This document shows positions 16,713 to 23,963 of a stretch of DNA of 64,000 nucleotides, piece by piece. Each line of letters opens with the position of its first letter. Position 1 is the stretch's first letter. Location of the stretch: assembly GCA_017415185.1 (NCBI GenBank), contig JAFQHZ010000006.1:1-64000 (forward strand), written 5' to 3'. The notes beneath the pieces are model-generated. The model did no database searches. It saw nothing but the letters and a program-made list of their open reading frames with translations, and was not told the origin of the DNA. This DNA is from Candidatus Gastranaerophilales bacterium (GTDB taxonomy: Bacteria > Cyanobacteriota > Vampirovibrionia > Gastranaerophilales > Gastranaerophilaceae). The position numbers and the translations under genes were made by a program.

Positions 16713-16913
16713 ATGGCAGAAAAAGATTATCACTTATTCGGAACAAAAGTTTTGAATTTGAAAACGCAAGAAATTGGTTTGTTAATTTGTACTTGGAAAA
16801 ACAGGTTTGCTGATGCCGAAATCGACTTTGCAACTTGTGTTGATAGGCAAGGCAAAAGATACAACATTGAACTTGATAATATAAGAGGATTTGAAGATGA
16901 TTTTGAAAAATAG
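16713..16913 (+). CDS. Small orphan protein, function unknown
   Basis: A 66-residue protein (MAEKDYHLFGTKVLNLKTQE...) with alternating hydrophobic stretches that suggest a small beta-barrel, for example LGLLICTWKNRF-like strands, but no family I recognise. AAAGGAG lies 8 nt before the ATG, and the gene sits directly behind copy E of the island promoter. The next gene starts within its last 17 nt, so the two form a coupled pair. Confidence 0.6.
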   Translation: MAEKDYHLFGTKVLNLKTQEIGLLICTWKNRFADAEIDFATCVDRQGKRYNIELDNIRGFEDDFEK

Positions 16914-17130
16914 AAAAACTCGTGAAACTTTAGAACTTGAATATTCTGAATTTAGAAAAAAGTTTGCAAAAGAAATTCAAATTGCCTTTGAAAGTTTTCG
17001 CAAAACCGAATTAAATAAACCTTTCTACAATTACAAAGACGACAATTCTATTGAATTTAATTTTTATTTTCAAATAAGATACAACTTCAATAATTTCGGA
17101 AATTCAGTTTGGTATATAGAAAAAATGTAA
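16897..17130 (+). CDS. Small orphan protein, coupled to the preceding gene
   Basis: A 77-residue basic/aromatic protein (MILKNRKTRETLELEYSEF...) with no signal peptide and no known motif. The ATG at 16897 is chosen over a TTG at 16891 because AAGAGGA (16883-16889) is spaced correctly. It overlaps the previous gene by 17 nt in another frame. It ends 6 nt before the convergent DUF2971 gene. Confidence 0.6.
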   Translation: MILKNRKTRETLELEYSEFRKKFAKEIQIAFESFRKTELNKPFYNYKDDNSIEFNFYFQIRYNFNNFGNSVWYIEKM

Positions 17131-17136
17131 ACAATC

Positions 17137-18174
17137 TTATTCTATTTCTATATATTCCATTTTAAATTCTGGTGATTCCGTATCAATAAACATTTGGTAT
17201 GTTTTTATATTTTTTTCTTTGGCCAAAGTCATTAGTATTTTTTTATTAATATCACTTATTTCAACACCTAAATATATTGCTGTTGGTTTTAAAGAAAGAT
17301 ACTTTCTTAATTCTTGCGTACGCCCCAATGACATTAATCTCCATTCCTTTTCATAACTCCAATCAGTTGATTTATTTAATAGCGCTTTTTGCACTACAAA
17401 TTGATCGTCAATTGGAATTATTGGCTTATTGGTTTGAGAAGGGAAAATTTCATAATTTGCAATATATGTTAGAAGTGGTGTAACATCAAATCGTTCATTA
17501 GAATATCTAACAGGATAAAACATTTCATAATGACTTTTATCACAATTTTTGCCACATATATCACATTCCCCAATATAATCTTTTAAGTTATATTCAAGAG
17601 CAAAACCTTTATGTGAATCAGCATAATGAGACCACATTAAGATAGACTCGATATCCTCTGAAAAACAAGCAATCTTAGGAACTGTTTTTAAATACCTAAA
17701 AGCTATTTCTTTTGAAGCTTGGTATAAATTGTCTATAAAATCTTTATTATTGTTTACAACTTCTTGAATTTCTTCAATTGGAATTGTTTGCAATTTCTGT
17801 AGAAAAATTATTAAATTTTCTTTTAATTGAGGATTAATTTCTAAATTATTGATTACATTCAAAAAGTTATTAATGTTATTGTTAAGATTCTCAGGTTGGA
17901 TACTATTGGCAATGATATTGTTAAAATTCTCTTTTTTTATTCTTATTAAAGAATCATAAGGATCATTAAAGAATTCTGCTGGAGATAAAGATAAAATATC
18001 TTTATCAAAATCACTTAAAGCAAAATCCGATATTTTACGATAACGAAAAACCTTAGTTGGAGTAATTTCTTTAACAAGGGTTTTTATAGCACTTAGGTTC
18101 TCCAACCATAAGTCTTTTTCCATATATTCGTTTATAATTGTATTGTAGAATAGTTCATAAAATTTATTTTTCAT
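17137..18174 (-). CDS. DUF2971 family protein
   Basis: A 345-residue protein with the DUF2971 hallmarks: KVFRYRKISDFAL near residue 38, LSPAEFFNDPYDSL, then IACFSEDIESILMWSHYAD and KGFALEYNL, and later YEKEWRLM. DUF2971 proteins are of unknown function but frequent in phage-defence islands. The insert between about residues 85 and 160 is Asn-rich and probably helical. AGGAG precedes the ATG. It is followed leftward by the small gene pair on the opposite strand and preceded by the Mu-like operon on the same strand, about 60 nt away, with no clear terminator between. Confidence 0.8.
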   Translation of the reverse strand: MKNKFYELFYNTIINEYMEKDLWLENLSAIKTLVKEITPTKVFRYRKISDFALSDFDKDILSLSPAEFFNDPYDSLIRIKKENFNNIIANSIQPENLNNNINNFLNVINNLEINPQLKENLIIFLQKLQTIPIEEIQEVVNNNKDFIDNLYQASKEIAFRYLKTVPKIACFSEDIESILMWSHYADSHKGFALEYNLKDYIGECDICGKNCDKSHYEMFYPVRYSNERFDVTPLLTYIANYEIFPSQTNKPIIPIDDQFVVQKALLNKSTDWSYEKEWRLMSLGRTQELRKYLSLKPTAIYLGVEISDINKKILMTLAKEKNIKTYQMFIDTESPEFKMEYIEIE

Positions 18175-18233
18175 ACAATTAATACTCCTGATAATGTCTT
18201 TAAAATAGCATAAAAAAAGTTAAAAATTTACCC

Positions 18234-18641
18234 TTATTCCATTCCCAAGAACTCTTTTTCAATTTGTTTGATGAAGTCTTCGGAGAGTTGGCCGGTGGGT
18301 TTAGGAGTTTGAGTTTGTTCTTTGAGTTCGATTTTTACCAAGTCTGGCAAGTATTTTAGCAGGTTTGTCAGAGTATAAAACTCTGACTGGTTCACAGGCT
18401 TTTTGTTTTGCATATCCGTTGTGATTTTTGCCATTAGTTTTTCTACAAACCCTTGCAACTCTTTTGAAAAAGCCTCCTTTTTCGCAAACTTCGCGGCTTT
18501 TTTCTTATCCCACTCGTACTTTTCTCTCCAATAAAAAAGTGTGCGACGAGAGACATTCAAATTTTTACAAATTTTGTCGACTGACAAATTATCTTGCAAA
18601 AACAGCGTTTCTGCGTGTTTATAATATTTCATTTTACTCAT
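18234..18641 (-). CDS. HTH protein of the Mu-like operon (DUF1804/terminase-small-subunit-like)
   Basis: A 135-residue protein whose N-terminus (MKYYKHAETLFLQDNLSVDKICKNLNVSRRTLFYWREKYEWD) contains a helix-turn-helix of the kind in DUF1804 proteins and phage small terminase subunits. The C-terminal half is a helical, charged tail. The start at 18641 (ATG AGT AAA) is chosen because GAGGA lies 6 nt upstream; the stop codon of the previous gene overlaps this region. It is the last gene of the operon transposase, MuB-like, core-binding protein, HTH. It could be a regulator or the sequence-specific DNA-binding partner. Confidence 0.7.
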   Translation of the reverse strand: MSKMKYYKHAETLFLQDNLSVDKICKNLNVSRRTLFYWREKYEWDKKKAAKFAKKEAFSKELQGFVEKLMAKITTDMQNKKPVNQSEFYTLTNLLKYLPDLVKIELKEQTQTPKPTGQLSEDFIKQIEKEFLGME

Positions 18642-18642
18642 T

Positions 18643-19197
18643 TTAATCCTCAAAAATTATTCTATTCATACTAAATTCGTTCTTTTCATTAAGCCTCTTA
18701 ACCTGAAAACTACAGCATTTTGAGACCAAGCCTTGTGACTTACAATATTTCAAAAGTTGGTTAAGTTGCGTCAAAGTATTCTTCAGTCGTCGATGTCCCA
18801 AATTACGTGTTTTGCAACTTGCATAAAAGGTTTTAATGTCGTCGATTGTAATTTCTTGAACTGTTTTGCCCCTAAAAAATGACAAGATATTTATCCTAAA
18901 AATCGATTCATAAGTTTCGTAAGTCCTTTTTGTGCAAGCAGTTTTGGCATATTTTTCTAAAAAGAATTTTACGGCAGTTTCAAAGTTTAAAGGCACATCC
19001 CCCATAGCTTCAGTTGAAAATATCGCATAGTCAATTGTTTCTACTTTTTCAACGTATTTGTAGCAACCTTGATCAAACGCTATTTTACCCTCGTTCAAGA
19101 GGCGTTCAAGCTCCGTTTCAACGTCGGTTTCGGCTATCATTTCGATTTCGTCGAGTGTAAACTCCCGCAATCGTTTCGCTAATTTTTCTATGTTCAT
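18643..19197 (-). CDS. Winged-helix plus integrase core-binding domain protein, no catalytic domain
   Basis: Residues about 10-48 (FTLDEIEMIAETDVETEL and following) look like a small winged helix. Residues about 75-160 match the SAM-like N-terminal core-binding domain of tyrosine recombinases (FLEKYAKTACTKRTYETYES, then LKNTLTQLNQLLKYCKSQG). It ends at 184 residues with none of the catalytic R/H/R/H/Y residues. Its start overlaps the stop of the MuB-like gene (ATGA). The function is unknown: perhaps a DNA-binding accessory for transposition. It is curious that the recombinase at 3682 has the opposite content, catalytic domain only. Confidence 0.65.
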   Translation of the reverse strand: MNIEKLAKRLREFTLDEIEMIAETDVETELERLLNEGKIAFDQGCYKYVEKVETIDYAIFSTEAMGDVPLNFETAVKFFLEKYAKTACTKRTYETYESIFRINILSFFRGKTVQEITIDDIKTFYASCKTRNLGHRRLKNTLTQLNQLLKYCKSQGLVSKCCSFQVKRLNEKNEFSMNRIIFED

Positions 19198-19874
19198 AAT
19201 AAACCTCTAATCGTTTCTAGCGTATATTCGGTTATGCCGTTGTCTTTTGCGTAGATTTCAAGTTGGTTAATAAGTTGGACGATTTGCCTAAAGCGATTGT
19301 ATTTTAGGTGAATATACTCAATACTTTCAGTCGTAAACGGAATTTCTGAAAGGCTATCGAAAATTTGCGTTAAATCAGCCACCCCGAATGTTTCAAACTT
19401 CACGATTTCAGAAAACCTATCGTATAAATGTTTGTAGCGTTCGAGCTTTTTATGCACCAAGCTCATCCCCACAAACACAATCGGACATTCGGTCTTGTCG
19501 TGAATATCCCTAAGCGTTTCAATCGTCTTAAAATCGTTCATCAGATAGTCGATTTCGTCAATAATAATCAACTGTGGCTTGGCTTTGAGCTTTTTAACAA
19601 TGATATTAAAATTATTTGAGCTCAAGTAGCTTGGAATTTCGTCCATTTCTTTGACCAATTCCTCTAAAAGCCAACGGACGGACATCAAATTCGCAGCCCT
19701 TAAATAAATTGCATCATATTTGCAAGCAAGCCAAAGTGCCGTCTGCGATTTGCCTAGCCCAGGCTCGCCATAAACTAGTGCCATTTTGGGAATGTTCTTG
19801 GGTTTGTTTTGTAAATTTTCAATAAGTCCGATAAAATTTCGCACATTTTGCGTTTTAACAAAAGTTTTATTCAT
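19194..19874 (-). CDS. MuB/TnsC-like AAA+ transposition ATPase
   Basis: ATP-dependent target-DNA-binding protein that activates a DDE transposase and selects target sites. Walker A is MALVYGEPGLGKSQTA near residue 32-47, Walker B is QLIIIDEIDYL, and a sensor-like VFVGMS follows. The ATG at 19874 lies within the transposase stop region (ATGAATAA overlap of 8 nt), a typical arrangement for A-B gene coupling; a longer in-frame ORF upstream lacks a better start. At 226 residues it is shorter than phage MuB (312), like the compact MuB/IstB-type partners of mini-Mu transposons. Confidence 0.85.
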   Translation of the reverse strand: MNKTFVKTQNVRNFIGLIENLQNKPKNIPKMALVYGEPGLGKSQTALWLACKYDAIYLRAANLMSVRWLLEELVKEMDEIPSYLSSNNFNIIVKKLKAKPQLIIIDEIDYLMNDFKTIETLRDIHDKTECPIVFVGMSLVHKKLERYKHLYDRFSEIVKFETFGVADLTQIFDSLSEIPFTTESIEYIHLKYNRFRQIVQLINQLEIYAKDNGITEYTLETIRGLL

Positions 19875-21441
19875 ATAGCAATCGATACTCCTTTGTCTTT
19901 TTAAATTCTGTAATCCAAGCATCATCGGGGTTGTGCTTAATTAGGTATTCATATTTTTCACTATTATTTTTGAACATTCCTTGAACGATAGTTGAACACT
20001 CTTTGAACTCGGTTTGAACAATTGGCTGTTCAATTTTATGTTCAATTAATTTGATTTCTTCCTGTGGTAGATAGGCTTTGAGGCTGTTTATTGTCTTTCT
20101 TTTTAGCCGTTTTTGTTTTTGGATTTTCTGCTTAAAATCTTCCAAATCTTCGACAGTCCCTAAAATTTTTGCCATCGGATGAGTTTCTGTTACACGTTCT
20201 GCCGTGCATAAAAACTCGCCTTTTAGGGTGTAGACTTTGATATGCGTCAGGTCAAAAAGGTTGTATTTTATAAGCACTTTGCTTTTGAACCCATAAAGTC
20301 GTTCGTCAAAATAATCGCAGTTTAAAAAGCGAATGCCGTTTCGCTGAATGGTTTTGACCTCTGTCGCAAGCATCAAATCATCAAGCTGATTTATGTCGAT
20401 ATTTTGCCTTTTTCTAGCCTCAAGAACCTCGGCGACTGTCATATTTGGTGCATTTGTGCAGGGTTGAGAGTTTTTGAAATTCAGCCACATATCAATCATT
20501 TTTATCGCCTCGTCAATTGTTGGAATATAATCGGAGTGCCAATTCTTGTGCAACTTTTCATTCCTTAAAAGATATGCAGGCTTATTGTCAATGGACGAGC
20601 CGACATAGCTTGATAGAAGTTTCTCAAAGCCTTCTTGAAACTCTTTGAAAAATCGTTCAATGACTTTTGCTCGTGCGTTGTAGGGTTTTGCAAAAACAGT
20701 TTCAATACCTAGTTTTGCATATAGACCATAAAACCCTAATTCGCCGAAGCCTTTGTCGTCAGTGAAATACTTTGCTCTGAACGCCCTGCCGTTATCCTGA
20801 TAGACGATTTTCGGTATCATATCGAGGTTTATAATTGCGTTTCGCAGGGCTGATGCGATGCATTGCACGTTTTCTTCATGCATAATTTCGTAGCCGACAA
20901 GTGCTGTTGATTTCCAATCTAAGAACCCGACAAGCGTTGCTCTGCTTGGTTTGCCTGTAAATGGATTTATCACCTGAAACGCTAGTTTATGTCCGTCTGC
21001 GACCAAAATATCGCCTACATCAAGCAGGCTTGCATCACGTTTTATGTATGGTTCAACCTTGTCAGACAAAGCCTTTTCGCTATCTCGGGCGAGCACCCAT
21101 TTATCGTAATTGTTGTTTTTGAACCACATTGCGTAACGGCGAAACGTGATATCTGCAGGGATAAAGCTTTGTCCTTGCTCACGCAGTTTGTATTTAGTAA
21201 GCGCTGTCGCTTTGCCAATAGAAATTCGGTTTGGGTGCAAAAGCAAGCCCATAAATATTTTGATTTCTTCGTCAGTAAGGCAAGTGCGATAGTCGTTAAC
21301 GCTAGCGTATTTATACTGTGGTAGTAGCTTTTGATAATCGTCAGTTCCACCAAGCATGGCGTGCCAGCGATGTAATGAGCCACGAGAAATCTTGCCTATA
21401 ACTTGGAATAGATGCGAGTTTGACGTGTTGTGTAAATTCAC
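19867..21441 (-). CDS. Mu-like DDE transposase (main open part; 5' end cut off by a stop codon)
   Basis: Transposase of the Mu A family. The catalytic triad is visible: D149 in LVADGHKLAF, D216 in VYQDNGRAF and E262 in KVIERFFKEF, followed by the Mu-type C-terminal beta-barrel domain and a charged tail that would contact MuB. The first Met of this open frame has no ribosome site. The same frame continues upstream through 21582, interrupted by a single TAA at 21529-21531, and the true start is probably there. Translation from 21441 would lack part of the N-terminal DNA-binding region. GC content is higher than in neighbouring genes, suggesting separate origin. Confidence 0.85.
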   Translation of the reverse strand: MNLHNTSNSHLFQVIGKISRGSLHRWHAMLGGTDDYQKLLPQYKYASVNDYRTCLTDEEIKIFMGLLLHPNRISIGKATALTKYKLREQGQSFIPADITFRRYAMWFKNNNYDKWVLARDSEKALSDKVEPYIKRDASLLDVGDILVADGHKLAFQVINPFTGKPSRATLVGFLDWKSTALVGYEIMHEENVQCIASALRNAIINLDMIPKIVYQDNGRAFRAKYFTDDKGFGELGFYGLYAKLGIETVFAKPYNARAKVIERFFKEFQEGFEKLLSSYVGSSIDNKPAYLLRNEKLHKNWHSDYIPTIDEAIKMIDMWLNFKNSQPCTNAPNMTVAEVLEARKRQNIDINQLDDLMLATEVKTIQRNGIRFLNCDYFDERLYGFKSKVLIKYNLFDLTHIKVYTLKGEFLCTAERVTETHPMAKILGTVEDLEDFKQKIQKQKRLKRKTINSLKAYLPQEEIKLIEHKIEQPIVQTEFKECSTIVQGMFKNNSEKYEYLIKHNPDDAWITEFKKTKEYRLLYE

Positions 21442-21582
21442 AAAATCATAATCAACTTGGAGTTTGTTGTTAGCTTTTCGCCTAAACTCAAGCCATTTGT
21501 GGATTAAATCAAGCCTTGCAAGTGCAATTTACTTTGACTTTTCCGGTGTGAATTTGATTGTATCAAGTTGGTTTTGCATCAT
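21442..21582 (-). pseudogene. 5' part of the Mu-like transposase gene with in-frame nonsense codon
   Basis: Starting at ATG 21580-21582 behind the ribosome site AAGGA, the frame reads MMQNQLDTIKFTPEKSK, then TAA, then IALARLDLIHKWLEF, and joins the main transposase frame without a shift. The stop replaces what is most likely a CAA glutamine codon (one C-to-T change). Upstream lies copy C of the island promoter at the expected distance. Hence the gene is a probable pseudogene or needs readthrough. Confidence 0.75.
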
Positions 21583-21614
21583 CTCAAAATCCTTGTAATG
21601 CCTGTGCACACACA

Positions 21615-21643
21615 TTCATCACTCTGTTTGAGACAGAAGTCAA
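21615..21643 (-). promoter_or_regulatory. Island promoter element, copy C (transposase)
   Basis: On the minus strand: TTGACT (21638-21643), 17-bp spacer ending GAGT, then GATGAA (21615-21620) and TGTG. The transposase ATG at 21582 is about 33 nt downstream. Confidence 0.7.
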
Positions 21644-21646
21644 GTG

Positions 21647-23074
21647 TTAAATATTTACGTCTTTAGGGATTTTTAATTGTTCATCTGGTATGTTATGCTT
21701 CTTTTTTAGCCGTTCTAAAAATTTATGTAGAATTTGCCAATTATTTGAAAGTTGTTTTTTTATTCCGACCTTTTCTTTAAAACCAAAATCCTTTTCAAAA
21801 ATTTTTTGAGCTTTTCTGACATATTTATAGAAGTTTCCATATTCAGATTCTTCATTTGCAAGGTGAGTATACAAACCATAAATCTTTTTTATGGGGATTT
21901 TTCTATTATTATAAAAGTTATTTAGTACCATACTGCGAGTATGTCTAATAGCATCTTTCCAAAATCTAGTAAGTGTGGCATCTCGCATGAGTATTTTCTT
22001 ACCATTGTATGTAAATCCTAAATATTGTAATTCGCCTCCAGATGTAACAGTCGGATTAAATATACAGGGTTCATAAAAACATTCGTTTTCTATAAATTTA
22101 CAACAAATTGTTTTTTCTTCCGAAAGTTTAAGATTTAAATCCTCAATAGCCTCTTTTACTATTTGTAATATTTTCTCTAACATTTCTTTTGTATCTACAA
22201 TTATCAAAATATCATCAGAATATCTTCTGTAATAGCCACTACATTCATTTATCAATTTTTGAATTTTTATATCAAAATCAAGCATATAAATATTAGCTAA
22301 TGTACCAGAAATATTTGTTCCTTGTGGTATTCCCCGTTGTTCTTTGTTATTTTTTATCAACTCTGGAAGGTTTTTAATAATATTTCTAAAAGTTTTAGGC
22401 GAACAAATTTTATCAAAAGAATGAGTATCATTGTTCCAAAAAGCACGACGATTTGATTTTATGTATTTGCAATGTAAAATCTCATCTAAATCAATGTAGT
22501 GAAAGTCTGTTAAAATTTTATAAATTTGAAACCAATCATCAGATAATTTCTCTGTTTCTAAGACTTTACACATATTCTTTTTTAATATTGACCAGTCTAA
22601 TGTGTCAAAGAACTTCTTGATATCTAAACCAACAGCATAACAGTTTTTTCTTTGTTCAATCTCCTTAAAAGCCTCAGCAGCAAAATCTATATTTGATTTA
22701 CCAGTTCCCTTGGGATTTTTATCTATGTGTCTGTATGCGATACTACAATCTAAACCTTCTGACATAATCAATTCTTCATATTTATTCAAAAGAAGTTCAT
22801 TATAATATGAAAATATATACGAATCAGAATGGCAGGAGTAAAAAATTTTCCTTGTTTTATAAGGATCTAAATTTAAACCTTGTTCAATTTGTAACTTCTT
22901 TTTTGCAAGCTTAAACTGTTTTATTTCAAAGTAAATAAATGGGAAAAAGCAATGCGACTTAACATTTTCTCTACAAGCTACAATACTTTCAGCTTTTTTC
23001 TTGTTGAGTTTTGTATCAAAATGTAATCTATTTTTTACTTTTGAAAACCAGTTTTTTGTTTTTTTCTTTTTCAA
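21647..23074 (-). CDS. Defence-type reverse transcriptase, DRT2-like (UG group)
   Basis: A 475-residue RNA-dependent DNA polymerase with no maturase, nuclease or integrase domain. Polymerase motifs: VGLDIKKFFDTLDW (motif A), RGIPQGTNISGTLANIYM (motif B) and YRRYSDDILIIV (motif C with YSDD), then SEEKT. The N-terminal region (KTRKIFYSCHSDSYIFSYY, IAYRHIDK, GKSNIDFAAEAF) resembles the 'unknown group' RTs now known as anti-phage DRT systems, closest in my memory to DRT2. The start is TTG at 23074, supported by AGGAGG four nt upstream. About 285 nt of hairpin-rich sequence precede it, as expected for the ncRNA template of DRT2. It lies between promoter copies C and D. DGR, retron and group II intron identities fit less well. 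Confidence 0.75.
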   Translation of the reverse strand: MKKKKTKNWFSKVKNRLHFDTKLNKKKAESIVACRENVKSHCFFPFIYFEIKQFKLAKKKLQIEQGLNLDPYKTRKIFYSCHSDSYIFSYYNELLLNKYEELIMSEGLDCSIAYRHIDKNPKGTGKSNIDFAAEAFKEIEQRKNCYAVGLDIKKFFDTLDWSILKKNMCKVLETEKLSDDWFQIYKILTDFHYIDLDEILHCKYIKSNRRAFWNNDTHSFDKICSPKTFRNIIKNLPELIKNNKEQRGIPQGTNISGTLANIYMLDFDIKIQKLINECSGYYRRYSDDILIIVDTKEMLEKILQIVKEAIEDLNLKLSEEKTICCKFIENECFYEPCIFNPTVTSGGELQYLGFTYNGKKILMRDATLTRFWKDAIRHTRSMVLNNFYNNRKIPIKKIYGLYTHLANEESEYGNFYKYVRKAQKIFEKDFGFKEKVGIKKQLSNNWQILHKFLERLKKKHNIPDEQLKIPKDVNI

Positions 23075-23360
23075 TTGTCCTCCTGAGAGGGAGAGTTGAC
23101 TCTTTTCGGACCGCAGACATCCTAACTCCCCTCAGGTTTTGGGCCACCGAAGTGGCTTTGCCATACATAATATATGTATTCTGCTACTCACAAAGGAAAT
23201 TATAAGAGGTATAATAATGTTAAATTACTATAACACTGATATAATTATCACCTGTTCACTAGTGTTAATTGTATCAACTCTAGTGGCTTATGTTTCGAAG
23301 CGTATGGTTGCGAAGCTGACGTCAGCGAGCAAACAAAGCGAAGAAACATATGCTTGCCAA
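23075..23360 (-). ncRNA. Candidate structured ncRNA/leader of the reverse transcriptase
   Basis: On the minus strand, reading toward the RT, four hairpins are visible. (A) 23286-23353: a long stem closed by TATGTTTC/GAAACATA, with GCTGACGTCAGC inside. (B) 23231-23267: TAACACT/AGTGTTA. (C) 23143-23156: GCCAC-TTCG-GTGGC with a stable UUCG loop. (D) 23082-23136: CCTGAG/CTCAGG with an inner GGAGTT/AACTC arm. Local GC is far above the surroundings. Position directly 5' of a DRT2-like RT is where such systems encode their template RNA. The exact ends and promoter are not determined; TTGTCA near 23370 may be a -35. Confidence 0.6.
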
Positions 23361-23444
23361 ATATATGACTTGACAATGTGCACTCAACTATCAATAAAGA
23401 TTACTATAGCTGATGTTATAATTGTAAATCAGATTTTATTTTAA
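23217..23444 (+). CDS. Possible small membrane peptide, antisense to the RT leader
   Basis: An ATG at 23217 with AAGAGGT upstream opens a 75-residue frame with one hydrophobic segment (DIIITCSLVLIVSTLVAYVS, residues 8-27). It lies opposite the structured leader. It could be a small toxin-like membrane protein, or only the accessible part of a longer stop-free frame (23100-23441) that exists because the complementary strand is copied by the RT. I cannot choose between these, and it may also be chance. Confidence 0.3.
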   Translation: MLNYYNTDIIITCSLVLIVSTLVAYVSKRMVAKLTSASKQSEETYACQIYDLTMCTQLSIKITIADVIIVNQILF

Positions 23445-23478
23445 ACTTTAAAAATTAAGGAAAATTTAATATTTCTAT

Positions 23479-23767
23479 CTCATGGACAATTCGGCACATA
23501 TCAGTTTGTGAGTAAAAATAAAATTGCACTATTTTGCACTTTTTTGCACTGGGGGAAGTTTAGTAACTGTGCTTGATAGACCCTGAATCAAGTTCAGGGT
23601 GACGTTTTTTAGTGCAATTTTGTGCAAGAAAAGGGACAAAAGTGCAAAAATTCAGACGCAAATCTCTACACTAAAAAACAGGCTATAATCGCCTGTTTAT
23701 CTAATTTTTTATTAAATTTTCTTATATCAAATGTCCTGTTTCCCTATATCCTGTTTCCCTATAATAG
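23479..23767 (+). repeat. TTGCAC-iteron repeat, copy 1
   Basis: Direct copy of the element at 26006-26402. It contains three TTGCAC sites exactly 10 bp apart (23524, 23534, 23544), then a hairpin ACCCTGAA/TTCAGGGT (about 23580-23600), then three inverted sites GTGCAA at 23612, 23622 and 23642 (10 and 20 bp apart), then the hairpin at 23676 and a CCTGTTTCCCTATA tract present twice. The iterons look like binding sites of a transposase, plasmid-type initiator or regulator. It fills most of the gene-free stretch 23445-24032; the rest of that stretch (23768-23960) is AT-rich without coding signs apart from the tRNA-like segment. Confidence 0.75.
23676..23698 (-). terminator. Terminator hairpin in repeat copy 1
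   Basis: AAACAGGC/GCCTGTTT stem with a 7-nt loop; a run of six T follows on the minus strand. It could end transcription arriving from the Fic gene. Identical stem in repeat copy 2. Confidence 0.6.
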
Positions 23768-23862
23768 GAGTTAATATATATTTAAAAAGTTCCCATCTTC
23801 CACCTAGAGAGATATATTACTGATACACATATATAGACAGTCTTAATTTGATAGAGGGGGTT

Positions 23863-23882
23863 CACGAGGCTGGGACTCGCAA
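23863..23882 (-). other. Degenerate copy of the tRNA-Gly T-arm/3' region
   Basis: On the minus strand this reads GCGAGTCCCAGCCTCGT, against GCGAGTTCGAGCCTCGT in the intact tRNA-Gly at 26467-26541, preserving the 5-bp stem and 7-nt loop. About 16 of 20 positions agree. It could be an old attachment-site remnant; chance similarity is not excluded. Confidence 0.4.
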
Positions 23883-23963
23883 GCTCATTAAATATTCAGT
23901 TGTAACAATGTTTTTAGACTTCTTTTTCTATAATTTTCCTTTCAAATTTATCTTATATACACA

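Noticed and set aside
18234-21582. A complete Mu-like prophage
   Set aside because: No head, tail, lysis or packaging genes are present; only the transposition module and small accessory genes are seen.
21647-23074. RT as part of a diversity-generating retroelement
   Set aside because: Motif B is RGIPQGTNIS and not the DGR form with SQ, and I saw no template/variable repeat pair or target gene with a C-type lectin fold nearby.
21647-23360. RT as a group II intron or retron
   Set aside because: No maturase or HNH domain and no recognisable intron domain V for a group II intron; the protein is much longer than retron RTs and has YSDD with the N-terminal blocks of UG/DRT enzymes.
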